Notes under the pieces: generated by a model | The model's input: only the letters and a program-made list of their open reading frames with translations | What the model was told of the DNA's origin: nothing | Databases searched by the model: none | Made by a program: the position numbers and the translations under genes | NCBI GenBank assembly: GCA_937997605.1 | Contig: CALLFD010000157.1 | Coordinates: 1 to 56,958 of the forward strand | Origin: an uncultured Collinsella sp. | Lineage (GTDB): Bacteria > Actinomycetota > Coriobacteriia > Coriobacteriales > Coriobacteriaceae | DNA length: 56,958 nt | Direction of reading: 5' to 3' | Part shown: one piece after another, positions 1 to 11,790 of the stretch | How the letters are laid out: each line of letters begins with the position of its first letter | How positions within the stretch are numbered: position 1 is the first letter of the stretch

Positions 1-13
1 CGCGAGCATCCAT
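1..13 (-). CDS. Start of a gene running off the left edge
   Basis: Only the first codons (Met-Asp-Ala-Arg) are inside the window. The call rests on a strong ribosome binding site, AAAGGAGG, on the minus strand five bases before the ATG at position 13. A second in-frame ATG is not available within the visible codons. Nothing can be said about the product. Confidence 0.5.
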
Positions 14-204
14 GTCCTCCTCCTTTCCCTGCGTCTAGTCTAACGCGGTAAAGAAAGACACTCCACGTCGCGCTCGTTCCGCCAACGCGGAACAGGTTGC
101 GGGGAGTCCAGCTGAACTTATAGGGAGCACGGAGAGAGGGCCCGAAAGCAATGCGTCGGTGTGAGATGCGCTTTCCGCAGTCATTGGGGACAGATTTAAA
201 TTAG

Positions 205-260
205 TAGTCATTGAGGACGTTCTTGTTTGACTAGTCGTTTAAGAACGTCCCCAATGACTA
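205..260. repeat. Inverted repeat with GGGGACGTTCTT-type core
   Basis: Two 19-base arms (205-223 and 242-260) are complementary with one mismatch. A third half copy, AGTCATTGGGGAC, lies at 179-191. The same GGGACGTTCTT core recurs in hairpins at 5964-5996 and 12709-12741, so this looks like a dispersed REP-like intergenic element. The region 14-290 otherwise shows no gene. Confidence 0.6.
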
Positions 261-291
261 CCCACCCATCGGGGACTAGGTGAATAGCAAA

Positions 292-321
292 AGCCCCGCA
301 GCCGGAGCGGACTGCGGGGCT
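292..321 (-). terminator. Terminator of carbamate kinase gene
   Basis: A perfect ten-base stem (AGCCCCGCAG paired with CTGCGGGGCT) has a ten-base loop and is followed on the minus strand by TTTT. It lies 66 bases after the arcC stop codon, as expected for an intrinsic terminator. Confidence 0.8.
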
Positions 322-386
322 CATGAAGAGAGGCTAGTTTGCGGGCGCCTTGCCTGGCGCCCACGAGAGAGGCGACAGAGTAGAGG

Positions 387-1349
387 CTACTCGTGGATGC
401 GGGTACCGGAGAGGCCGGCCATGGTCTCGGCGGCCTTGTCCAGGGCGCCGATGATGCAGGTGCGGCCCTTGCGGGAACGCGCGAACTTGATGGCAGCGCG
501 GACCTTGGGCTCCATGGAACCCTTGCCAAACTGGCCCTCGTCGGCCAGGCGCTCGGCCTCGTCGGCGGTGAGGTCCTCGAGCTCCTCCTGGTTGGGCTTG
601 CCAAAGTTGATGGCGACATGCTCAACGGCGGTCAGCAGGAACAGAACGTCGGCGTCGCAGTCCTCGGCCAGCAGCTCGCCGCCCAGGTCCTTGTCGATGA
701 CGGCGGGAACGCCCTTGTAGCAGCCCTTGTTCTCGTAGTCGCGGACGACGGGGATGCCGCCACCACCGCAGGCGATGACGATGAACTCGTTGTCGAGCAG
801 GTTGAGGATGGAGTCAGCCTCGACGATCTTCTTGGGATCGGGGGAAGCGACGACGCGACGCCAGCCGCGGCCGGAATCCTCGACGAAGACCTTGGAGGGA
901 TCCTCGGCCATGAACTCCTTGGCCTGCTCCTCGGTGTAGAAGGGGCCGATCGGCTTGGTCGGGTTCTTGAACGCGGGATCATCGGGGTCGCACTCGATCT
1001 GGGTGACGACGGTGGCGGCGTGCCAACGCTTATAGCGCTTGTGCATCTCGCGGCCGATGCCCTGCTGCAGGTGATAACCAATGTAGCCCTGGGACATGGC
1101 GCCGCACTCGGGCAGCGGCATCTCGGGGGTACCGATGGCATCGTGGGCAGCGGCGAAGGCGTTCTGGATCATGCCGACCTGCGGGCCGTTGCCGTGGGTG
1201 ATGATGATCTCGTTACCCTGCTCGATGAGACCAAGGAGAGCGTGGGCGGTGTTGCTCACGGCCTCGATCTGCTCGACGGGGTTGTTGCCGAGGGCGTTGC
1301 CGCCAAGGGCGACGACAATACGATCGGGCTTGCCAAGAGGCTTAGACAT
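387..1349 (-). CDS. arcC: Carbamate kinase
   Basis: Cytoplasmic kinase that interconverts carbamoyl phosphate plus ADP with carbamate plus ATP. It is the ATP-yielding last step of arginine deiminase or agmatine-type fermentation. The 320-residue product has the family length. It shows the opening VVALGGNALG substrate loop, ITHGNGPQVG, and the central ACGGGGIPV segment typical of the amino-acid kinase fold. I chose the ATG at 1349, which has AGAAAGGA upstream, over an in-frame start 12 codons earlier that lacks one. No other arginine deiminase gene is visible next to it, so it stands as a single transcription unit ended by the hairpin at 292-321. Identification is secure from sequence; the pathway in this organism is inferred. 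Confidence 0.95.
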   Translation of the reverse strand: MSKPLGKPDRIVVALGGNALGNNPVEQIEAVSNTAHALLGLIEQGNEIIITHGNGPQVGMIQNAFAAAHDAIGTPEMPLPECGAMSQGYIGYHLQQGIGREMHKRYKRWHAATVVTQIECDPDDPAFKNPTKPIGPFYTEEQAKEFMAEDPSKVFVEDSGRGWRRVVASPDPKKIVEADSILNLLDNEFIVIACGGGGIPVVRDYENKGCYKGVPAVIDKDLGGELLAEDCDADVLFLLTAVEHVAINFGKPNQEELEDLTADEAERLADEGQFGKGSMEPKVRAAIKFARSRKGRTCIIGALDKAAETMAGLSGTRIHE

Positions 1350-1870
1350 TGCTGGAATCCTTTCTGTAAAAGGCCTACAACCCATTAATAACCCGCGTCC
1401 GTGCGATACGCGAGTTTATTAAGGTTTATATTCTCTTTATCGCTCATTTTATTCATTTTGAAAATAGCGGAACGGTGAACGGTCGTTTTTGTCCGCTCAG
1501 CGTACAGAACTCCAGCTCAGACATATCTACGTAATTTACGTGCGACTTTATTTAAATGAAGCGAGGATTATGTCGGATTATGCAAACTACATCCCTGCTA
1601 AACACAAAACGGACAGCGCAATATCTTACTCGCGCTATACGAGATTCTATGCACTTATAAGTCGAGTATGCACCCCTGCAAAAACAAGGGGCTTTTCATC
1701 CAGCATAAGGAATAAAGAAGGACTCCGAAAAGGCGGCAACAGCCAAGTCCCCCATCCATCCCCAAAGTGGCGCGAGGTTTCGCGGCAAAGCCGCGAAACA
1801 GCGAAGGGGACGGAATACCCGGCCAACTACGTCCTTCATCCGCCCACACAATCCGAGGACATAGTCGTAG
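1350..1870. other. Intergenic region without convincing gene
   Basis: AT-rich near the arcC start (likely its promoter, though no clear hexamer pair is defensible). It then holds a perfect ten-base palindrome, GTTTCGCGGC-AAA-GCCGCGAAAC, at 1777-1799. The open frames here have no recognisable protein features. Confidence 0.5.
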
Positions 1871-1993
1871 CAGGATCTGAGGGCTGACCTTCGCGGACAC
1901 TCCGCAGGACGAAAGAACCCCCGCCGCACGTAGTGCGCAGCGGGGGTTCTTTCATGTCCGAGGACGTCCGCGAAGGTCAGCCCTCAGATCCTG
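1871..1993. repeat. Nested perfect inverted repeat downstream of PFOR
   Basis: An outer pair of perfectly complementary 28-base arms (1871-1898 and 1966-1993) encloses an inner 14-base perfect hairpin (1911-1924 and 1940-1953). The outer arm ends 12 bases from the PFOR stop codon. The inner hairpin has terminator form; the outer arms are much longer than a terminator needs. Confidence 0.85.
1911..1953 (-). terminator. Terminator of pyruvate:ferredoxin oxidoreductase gene
   Basis: A 14-base stem, GAAAGAACCCCCGC with its complement, carries its A/T-rich end outward so that transcripts read from the minus strand end in a GGGGGTTCTTTC tail. It lies 52 bases after the stop of the PFOR gene. Confidence 0.7.
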
Positions 1994-2004
1994 CGGTGGG
2001 AGAC

Positions 2005-5544
<3,540 letters not shown>

Positions 5545-5889
5545 ATACCCCTCTCCTCTCATATAGGTATACAGGCCCCGGCGATCGCCGGGATGTTGGC
5601 GTGATGGGATTTACGCTGTTGCTTCCAATCATCTGGCAGGCAGGCTCAGCAGCAGGTACGTGGCGTGGAGAGAAGACATGCCGAGGCGAGGGACAGCTGA
5701 TGCGCCCCACAGACCCGACCGCCCGTCTTGCACATGACCGAGCGCCGCAAAGGCCGCATGCCGGATGCTCCCGGGCACGCCCCGGCGATGGGAAGCGCCC
5801 GCAACGGAAATCCGCATGCGGGTTTATTGTACCCCGCCGTCAAGTGTAATTTCGGCAAATATAGGCGGGCGGTAAAGGTTTACCTCGGG
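5545..5889. other. Intergenic region upstream of PFOR
   Basis: Contains the 5' leader of the PFOR gene and otherwise no gene with a credible start or recognisable product. The small open frames are GC-biased shadows. The boundary at 5890 is where homology to the sequence at 12635 begins. Confidence 0.45.
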
Positions 5890-6420
5890 TGACCGCCAAG
5901 GGCCAAAATGGCCCCTCCATCCCCGGGCGACCGACTCTGGAGCGCCAAGGAGTGTCCCCAGATGCCGGCAGAAAAAGAACGTCCCTATCTGCCGGCTAGA
6001 GGGCACCGAAGAGGATGGCGTAGGTAGTTGATTCGCCGAGCTTGAGCTCGTCGCCGGGATTGAGTTGGGCGGAACGGCCGGGCTCGACCTGAATGCAGAC
6101 GCGCGTGGCCCCGTTTACCACCACGGTTCCGTTGGTGGACGACAAGTCCTCGACGTGCCAGATATTTTGAGCATCGCACCAGATATGGGCATGGCGGGCC
6201 GAGACATCGTCGCCGACGTCGGTAATATCGCCCTCACCAGTGGCCAGCGCGCCAATCTCAACACCCTGCTCACTCGGCTGAATCCAGCGCGGGGCGCTCA
6301 CGACAAAACTGTTTTGCACGCGCAGCAAGCCCAAGGGGTGCGCCGGGGCGGGTTCGCGTTCGCCCGCGACCGAAGATGTGCTCAGCGAGCGCGGCGTCGA
6401 CGTGGCGCCGCCACAGGTCG
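5890..6420. repeat. Direct repeat A of FHA gene 3' end
   Basis: This 531-bp stretch matches 12635-13165 at a constant offset of 6745 bases with no gaps. From 5996 to 6368 I find a single mismatch. From 6369 to 6420 the copies are clearly related but diverged, as if from two alleles. Together the two copies bracket the RiPP cassette. Confidence 0.9.
5964..5996. repeat. REP-like hairpin at FHA stop, copy A
   Basis: GCCGGCAGA and TCTGCCGGC arms flank a loop holding AAGAACGTCCC. It begins immediately after the truncated FHA frame's stop codon on the minus strand. An equivalent hairpin is at 12709-12741. Confidence 0.6.
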
Positions 6421-6430
6421 CACGAGCGCG
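5996..6430 (-). pseudogene. Truncated FHA-domain gene (3' fragment)
   Basis: A second copy of the C-terminal third of the FHA protein encoded at 12741-13679. It keeps the FHA core (SARHAHIW, then STNGTVVVNG) and the stop codon but lacks the N-terminal ~170 residues. Homology ends near 6430, where the frame enters unrelated DNA. The in-frame GTG at 6502 has a purine stretch immediately against it and the intervening residues do not match the parent. I therefore treat it as a non-expressed remnant left by the duplication. A stand-alone FHA domain cannot be fully excluded. Confidence 0.75.
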
Positions 6431-6964
6431 GCGGCTCGCCCGACTTGGAACCAAGGCGGGCGTGAGAGCAAACGGCATAGGGAACGAATCTTGCGGATGC
6501 ACTCCTCGACGTCAGGCAGGTAAGCCCCACTAAGTCGCCGAGGAGGCCCAAGCGGCCCGGCACCACTTCCAGATTCTGACCAGGGCGAGTCGTTCGCCGG
6601 TGGCTGAAGGCTCGCTCCCACCCAAAAGGGGAGATTCGCGTTGTTCCCCAATCGCTCTCGCATCTTTCATTTTGCTCGAGGTGGGCTATAAAAACTTTCC
6701 TGGTGAAAGGCGGCGATTGGTTTCCTTTCTTTCTAGAGGAGCGCGCCTGTAATCTGTTTTCATCCTAAATCAAGTTAAGATCGGACCTTCCAGAGGCAAG
6801 TCGACTCAAACTGCGAGGCTCCATGTTGGAATAAAGAGCGCTGTCGAAGTGCCAACAACACAAAGCTTGCCAGTCTCAAATAGAACCTTTTGGGAGTCCG
6901 ATTGGGCCGCACACCGAATCCCCGCTGGTGGTTTTTTATAGCTGCGCAACAATAAACAAGGTTA
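6431..6964. other. Left junction of insertion, no gene recognised
   Basis: Non-coding as far as I can see. The GC content drops from the chromosomal level towards the AT-richer level of the following genes. The promoter of the maturase gene should lie in the last 250 bases, but I could not identify a clear hexamer pair. Confidence 0.4.
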
Positions 6965-6994
6965 GTGCCAGTCCAGCATGAAATTGAGGAACGT

Positions 6995-8353
6995 ATGCAT
7001 TTTTTCTCAGTAAGTGATCGTCGTTACTGCTTCGATGAGGTCACTCGCAATTGCTTTCAGGTTGACCAAGCATCAGAAGATGCGCTTCGCATATTTGAAG
7101 CATCGGGAAGAACGGTCAACTCGAAGTTGCTAACAAAGTCACTTGCTGCGAAAGGCTACGACCAAACGACCATAGCAGAACTTGAAGACGACATTGATGA
7201 GTATCAACGATTGTCTGAGCGGACTTTCTTAACAAAAGACACGCCTCGAAAACTTAGATCCATCGAACTCCACGTTTCACATGCATGCAACCTTGGTTGT
7301 AGTTACTGTTTTGCCGGTAAAGGAGATTATGGAACGTCTCCTCTGCTGATGACAGACGAGATAGCCTTCAAGGCGGTCGACTACCTCGTCGCAAGTTCAT
7401 CGGAAAACGAAACGCTTGCGATCGTCTTTTTTGGTGGGGAACCCATGATTAACGAGCCGCTGATATGGAAAACGGTCGACTATTCAAAAAGAATATACCC
7501 CAATAGAAACTTTACCTATTCTATTACGACCAACGGAACGCTTTTGAATGACACTGCTGTGAATTCTTTCAAGGAGCACGGGTTTTCTGTTCTGATTAGT
7601 CTCGATGGTACAGGATGCAAGCACGATGCATCGCGCCCGTACAAGACGGGAGGCGGCTCTTTCTCCGATATCGACAAAAACGTTCGTCGTTTTTCCGAGT
7701 CGTTCCCCTTCGGCGCAAGAGCGACCTTAACAAATAATAACTGTAACCTTGTTGAAGACTATCTTCAGTTTAAAGAGATGGGCTTCAGAAGGATTTACTT
7801 CTCGCCCGTGAGCTCATTCGATGAGAATATCAAACTCGACGAACACTCATTAAACAAAATCAGGGCGGGCCTAATAGATTTGGCGGATCAATATCTCAAA
7901 CAGATTGATCAAGGGGAAAAGCCCTTGTTTAGAACATTGAAAACTGCAGTTGATTTGATTATGAGCAACAGGATCGCCTTTGTCGGATGCGGGGCTGGCA
8001 GGCGTTTTATTTCCGTGACTCCCGAAGGGGACGTATACCCCTGTCACAGGTTTGTCGGGATGATGCGATTCAAAATGGGCAACATCGTCACCGGAATTGA
8101 CGAAACTAGGTATATTGAAAACTGGAGTCAGGGTGTCGAAAAAAGAATTGACTGTACGGACTGTTGGGCTCGGTCTTTCTGTGGTGGGGGCTGTAGCTGG
8201 GAGGCTGCAGACGAGCACGGCTACTTGCCCAAGAGTCTACACCCTGCATCATGTGAATATAGAAAAATGTGCTACGAGATGGCTTTTGACCTTATTTCCC
8301 GCCACTCATCTTCGCAGGAGAAAAATCAACGAGAAGCTACTGTATCGGAATAA
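6995..8353 (+). CDS. Radical SAM/SPASM peptide maturase
   Basis: Probable RiPP-modifying enzyme forming thioether (sulfur-to-carbon) crosslinks on the cysteine-rich peptides encoded just downstream. Numbered from the alternative GTG at 6965, the protein has an N-terminal ~90-residue segment with the shape of a PqqD-like recognition domain. The radical SAM cluster C108-x3-C112-x2-C115 sits in HACNLGCSYC, followed by the SAM-binding FFGGEP motif. The C-terminal SPASM domain has CGAG, YPCHRF and CTDCWARSFCGGGC, for auxiliary Fe-S clusters. I prefer the ATG at 6995, which has GAGGA just upstream, giving 452 residues; GTG at 6965 would give 462. GC content is visibly lower than that of the flanking core genes, suggesting transfer. 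Family assignment is sure; the crosslink chemistry is inferred from the substrates. Confidence 0.9.
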   Translation: MHFFSVSDRRYCFDEVTRNCFQVDQASEDALRIFEASGRTVNSKLLTKSLAAKGYDQTTIAELEDDIDEYQRLSERTFLTKDTPRKLRSIELHVSHACNLGCSYCFAGKGDYGTSPLLMTDEIAFKAVDYLVASSSENETLAIVFFGGEPMINEPLIWKTVDYSKRIYPNRNFTYSITTNGTLLNDTAVNSFKEHGFSVLISLDGTGCKHDASRPYKTGGGSFSDIDKNVRRFSESFPFGARATLTNNNCNLVEDYLQFKEMGFRRIYFSPVSSFDENIKLDEHSLNKIRAGLIDLADQYLKQIDQGEKPLFRTLKTAVDLIMSNRIAFVGCGAGRRFISVTPEGDVYPCHRFVGMMRFKMGNIVTGIDETRYIENWSQGVEKRIDCTDCWARSFCGGGCSWEAADEHGYLPKSLHPASCEYRKMCYEMAFDLISRHSSSQEKNQREATVSE

Positions 8354-8522
8354 GCGGTTCAGCGCATTGCTGTCACCATTGTGGAGGTGTTCGTTCTTCT
8401 GATTACCGTCTGCGAAGCTTATTGCTACGTTCGCCGAAACCATTCTAGAAATATGGTGAACTAGACATCTTGGTTTGTTATACACAATATTGAGGTTTTT
8501 CTGCACTCAAAGGGAGGTAGTC

Positions 8523-8726
8523 GTGAAGCATATTCATCCGATTAATCCAGGAAGTGGCGACGAGGCAGGCGTGAAGCCGATGTCTTTTGACTGCCTCTTG
8601 GGCATTACTGACATCTGTACTGTTTATGATAAAGCAGATGGCTGTGGTGCATACGATTACTGCGACTATGACATGGATGGCGGCAGCATCTGCGTTGTAG
8701 ATCACTGTGGCATTGATCAAACGTAG
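8523..8726 (+). CDS. RiPP precursor peptide 1 (Cys/Asp-rich)
   Basis: A 67-residue peptide starting at GTG with AGGGAGG six bases upstream. Its first residues, (V/M)KHIHP, are the same as those of the next peptide and probably form the leader recognised by the maturase. The core from residue 24 has six cysteines (24, 32, 41, 47, 57, 62), each followed by Asp within two to five residues. CTVYD and CGAYD are C-x3-D motifs; CDYD, CVVD and CGID are C-x2-D. This is the arrangement of freyrasin-type ranthipeptides, in which Cys sulfur is joined to the beta carbon of Asp. It is the first of two tandem substrates, 170 bases after the maturase. It would be missed by most gene callers because of its GTG start and size. 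Confidence 0.85.
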   Translation: MKHIHPINPGSGDEAGVKPMSFDCLLGITDICTVYDKADGCGAYDYCDYDMDGGSICVVDHCGIDQT

Positions 8727-8756
8727 TCTCTAATTGGATTAAGGTGAGGAGCTGTT

Positions 8757-8936
8757 ATGAAGCATATCCATCCTGTTGGTTCAAATGAACATCCTCCCGT
8801 TGAGCCTTGTTGTCTTGGAGTTGATATATGCAATTTTTACGACATCGCCGAGTGCCCTGTTGCGGATTGGTGCTATGTCGATAAAGAATCAAGCTGTGTT
8901 TTGCCAGCAGATTGGTGCGATCCAGTTGACGAGTAG
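8757..8936 (+). CDS. RiPP precursor peptide 2 (Cys/Asp-rich)
   Basis: A 59-residue peptide starting at ATG with a good GGTGAGGAG site. It begins MKHIHP like peptide 1 and has seven cysteines (18, 19, 25, 33, 39, 47, 54). CLGVD, CNFYD, CPVAD and CDPVD are C-x3-D motifs and CYVD is C-x2-D. Aligning it with peptide 1 shows a shared frame of LG-(I/V)-(T)-D-I-C, Y-D, C-x2-(A/Y)-D-(W/Y)-C and D-(H/W)-C, while other residues differ freely. That is the signature of two related maturase substrates under selection for Cys and Asp spacing. The gap to peptide 1 is 30 bases, so the two are surely co-transcribed. Confidence 0.85.
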   Translation: MKHIHPVGSNEHPPVEPCCLGVDICNFYDIAECPVADWCYVDKESSCVLPADWCDPVDE

Positions 8937-9014
8937 TTTTGTGGCTAGGAACTATTTGGTCCAATTCAGAATAAGATGGGAACAAATACCAAAATCTCGT
9001 GTCTGGGAGGAGTT

Positions 9015-9122
9015 ATGCCATTATTGCAAGGTCTCGTTGGATTAGCCTTTATACTTGCGTTATATCTGGCACCTTTTTTAATTCTATTCTTCATTATCCG
9101 ACTCTTTCTTCGGAGAAAATAG
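9015..9122 (+). CDS. 35-residue membrane peptide of RiPP cassette
   Basis: A short frame starting at ATG with GGGAGGAG four bases upstream. It is almost entirely hydrophobic (about residues 5-30, one transmembrane helix) and ends with the cationic tail RRK. It lies 78 bases after precursor 2 and before the terminator at 9188. No family is recognised. By position it could be an immunity or export-helper peptide; this is inference only. Confidence 0.6.
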   Translation: MPLLQGLVGLAFILALYLAPFLILFFIIRLFLRRK

Positions 9123-9187
9123 GAGTGTCACGCAAACATTAGCGTAGCTTTCTTCCAATATGAGCCGAGCATTGGCAAGTGGAATAA

Positions 9188-9236
9188 GAAGCCCGACCGT
9201 TCGCCACATGAAAGTGATCGGACGGGCTTCTCTATT
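9188..9236 (+). terminator. Terminator of RiPP operon
   Basis: Twelve-base arms, GAAGCCCGACCG (9188-9199) and CGGACGGGCTTC (9219-9230), pair with one weak position and are followed by TCTATTT. It closes the unit maturase, peptide 1, peptide 2, small membrane peptide. Confidence 0.75.
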
Positions 9237-9822
9237 TAACCCGGGCCGCCACCCATAGCGGCTTTCCAAGCGTATTCTCAGTGCAAAGCAATCGTCAGTT
9301 TAATCCTATGCGCTGATACCGCATTTCATTTGTTCGGCTCGAATTCTACGGCCTGGCAACCCTCGCACTCTCCGGCAAATGGATTGAACGCGAAGGCAGA
9401 GATGATGTGTGCGTGGACATCGAGGCTGCTGTAGGCAACATACTGGGACATAGACCCCCGCTGCGCGTGGTATGCGGCCCGGCATGTTCATTGCCGTCCA
9501 ACCCCGTGTAGTTGCAGCAAAGGGTGGAACCTCAATGCTCAGCTCATGTTGTCCGTGGGACACGAGAATCGTAAGTACACTTTGGTGCGATTCTCACGCT
9601 GATACTGAGCCACCTGGAATAAGATACGTCGCGACAACACTTCGCTTCACCTCTGTCTCGACAAGATGACGTAGACTAAAGTTTCCTTTAGTAAGAGAAC
9701 GAGAACTATATCTGAAAGCGTTGCGATGACGTGAAGGCACCGAGTCCGAACCGCCTGAATGCTACGTGCATCTGCATCGCCTTTTTGTTATCTCTGCCAG
9801 TTGGGTAGCACTACACTTGTCA
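9237..9822. other. Gene-poor spacer with possible coding remnant
   Basis: No intact gene. A plus-strand frame at about 9348-9511 reads as plausible protein (LEFYGLATLALSGKWIERE and onward) but has no start or RBS and no family I recognise, so it may be a decayed fragment. The 3' end of the convergent exporter gene lies to the right. Confidence 0.35.
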
Positions 9823-11475
9823 TCATTTACCCTGGTACATGCTGCCTAAATCCACTACCCCTTCTACCGCGCCGACCATCTCGTCATCGTGAGAGACAAC
9901 GATGATCAGCTGGCTTTGCTTGTTGCGCTTAACATAGGCCGCAAGCTCGGCGCGGCTTACAGCGTCTAACCCAGTCGTGGGCTCGTCGAGTACCAAAACT
10001 GACGACTTGCGTGAAATCGCCGACCATAAGTACACTCGGCGCAGCTCACCGCCCGAAAGCGCGGAGCAACGTTTCCCGAGCAACTCCTTCACGCTGTTTT
10101 CCAGCGAAAGTAGGCCATCTACACCCCGGTGATAGGAAGAAAAGGGCGTGTCGAAATACTCTAACAGCTCTTTCACCGTTTCGTCCGGCGCGAAGCACGA
10201 CTGTGGGCAGCACGATATCTCTCTCGCACGTATGTAATCCAAGTCGCATTCTTCGATTGGCACGCCGTTGTATTTTACTTTGCCTTTCGATGAGTATAGC
10301 CCGAGCATCAAGTAAAGAAGTGACGTCTTGCCTCTTCCGTTTTCCCCAACTATGCAATATGTACCAGGACCGGAAAACTTGAAAGAAAACCCGCCGAGGA
10401 CCTCTCGGACAGATCCGTCTGGAAGGGCAACCGAGAATTCCAAATCAGATACCGAAATGTCATTTATTTCATCGAGTTTAGCTAAATCGGTCCGATTCCA
10501 CCCCGATCTCTCCTTTTCTCTCGTCGCGATAGCCGTCCTATCCCATGATGCTTTGGCATCTTGATAGGATTTGAACAATGACATCATACTTTTCAAAGTC
10601 TTAAAGAGAACCGCGAAGTATGTACCGATGATAGTGTACTCGCCTATTGACATAGTTCCGTTAATGATTCGTACTCCGGAAACAACAAGTATCACCGCTT
10701 GAAACAACGCTGCGAAAAGACCATCGAGCGATGTCAGAGAATATGATAGCTTTCCGGAGCGCAAAACTTTGGGAAAATAGCTCTTAAACCCAGCGTCGAG
10801 CGCTTGTTCGCTCTTGCCGTACGAAGATGTCAGTTGAATGTTGAGAATCTGATTAAGCTGCGATGCAATTGCGGCGTAAAAGGCGCTGTCCGCCTCTTTC
10901 TTCTCATACGTGACCCTATACAAAAGTTTCCTCAACCCAGTAATTACACAGAAATACACGATGAGGAGAATGATGGAAAACACCGCGAGAGTTGAATCAA
11001 TTGACCATATGATAAGCAATACGATGGGAATGGCTACAATGGACAGCGGCGCACTGATAAAATTCGCCAAAACGAAGGATGAGACCACGCTGGAGTCGGA
11101 AATAATCCGTTGCGTTGTATAGGCCGGATCGATGGTCCGACTCACCAAGTAATCGTCTCTTTCAAAACGCAAGACGGCCTCCCTGAGAAGATCAAAGGAA
11201 AGTCTCGTGGTTATGCGAATGGAAAGTGTTCCTGCAAAATAAGTAAAGAGGGTGGAGAAAACTCCTATTGACGCAACCAGGAGCGCGAAGAGTACGGCGT
11301 CTCTTTCGCTGCGGTTACCGAGAAGAAAATCTAAGAATTTCCCGTTCACGTATGGCATGGCATAGGAGAGAGCGGTTCCAATCACCGTGATAGCAATGAA
11401 GACGAAAGCCCCTTTTGCTCTGATGAACCTCGAGAGAACGCATCGAATCAAGGAAGGCCCCAATCTACCCGCCAC
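9823..11475 (-). CDS. ABC exporter, fused membrane and ATPase domains
   Basis: A 550-residue half-transporter of the peptide or multidrug exporter type, acting as a dimer in the cytoplasmic membrane. Residues 1-310 contain about six membrane segments. The ATPase has Walker A GENGRGKTS (377-385), signature LSGGE (473-477), Walker B LVLDEPT (to 500) and the switch His 529. There is no N-terminal C39 peptidase domain, so it would not itself cleave a leader. It faces the RiPP operon convergently. Exporting the modified peptide is the natural guess, but the substrate is not shown by the sequence. The start is GTG at 11475 without a strong RBS; TTG at 11463 is an alternative. GC content is low like the maturase gene, fitting shared acquisition. 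Confidence 0.85.
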   Translation of the reverse strand: MAGRLGPSLIRCVLSRFIRAKGAFVFIAITVIGTALSYAMPYVNGKFLDFLLGNRSERDAVLFALLVASIGVFSTLFTYFAGTLSIRITTRLSFDLLREAVLRFERDDYLVSRTIDPAYTTQRIISDSSVVSSFVLANFISAPLSIVAIPIVLLIIWSIDSTLAVFSIILLIVYFCVITGLRKLLYRVTYEKKEADSAFYAAIASQLNQILNIQLTSSYGKSEQALDAGFKSYFPKVLRSGKLSYSLTSLDGLFAALFQAVILVVSGVRIINGTMSIGEYTIIGTYFAVLFKTLKSMMSLFKSYQDAKASWDRTAIATREKERSGWNRTDLAKLDEINDISVSDLEFSVALPDGSVREVLGGFSFKFSGPGTYCIVGENGRGKTSLLYLMLGLYSSKGKVKYNGVPIEECDLDYIRAREISCCPQSCFAPDETVKELLEYFDTPFSSYHRGVDGLLSLENSVKELLGKRCSALSGGELRRVYLWSAISRKSSVLVLDEPTTGLDAVSRAELAAYVKRNKQSQLIIVVSHDDEMVGAVEGVVDLGSMYQGK

Positions 11476-11620
11476 AAAACATCAATCACTGATACCTTAC
11501 ACCTCAACACAACAGGAGCGAAGATTTGCCAATGAGACTGCTTTAAGATTGCCTTGGGCCAATACGATCTCAAGCTCTTCCTACAAGAGAGTCGGAATCG
11601 GACATCTCCTCCGACGAACC

Positions 11621-11666
11621 TGGCAATCGGGCGGTTGAAATATCTTTTTCAACCGCCCGATTGCCA
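11621..11666. repeat. Perfect 20-bp hairpin upstream of exporter gene
   Basis: Arms 11621-11640 and 11647-11666 are perfectly complementary with a six-base loop. Neither side has a T run, so it is not a standard terminator. It lies 146 bases before the exporter start, between it and the methyltransferase remnant. Confidence 0.75.
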
Positions 11667-11790
11667 CAATAGATTTGAGCATCCGCCCACAAACGTCCGC
11701 GTTTTATACCCATCAAATCCTTTGCCTTTTGTCGTCTAGACTAGAAAAATCGCTCGAAATAACGCAACCGGCCTGCTCGCTTGAAGAAAC

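Noticed and set aside
5996..6502. Separate small FHA protein gene
   Set aside because: No proper RBS, homology ends mid-domain upstream, and it is an exact partial copy of the gene at 12741.
6995..8936. Classic SCIFF (six Cys in forty-five residues) system
   Set aside because: The leader is KHI-like and the maturase is similar in plan, but there are two precursors, Cys count is six and seven over longer spans, and Cys-to-Asp spacing is the regular feature instead.
9306..9563. 85-residue minus-strand frame
   Set aside because: Cys/Arg-rich composition without RBS; the opposite strand looks more protein-like and is itself only a remnant.
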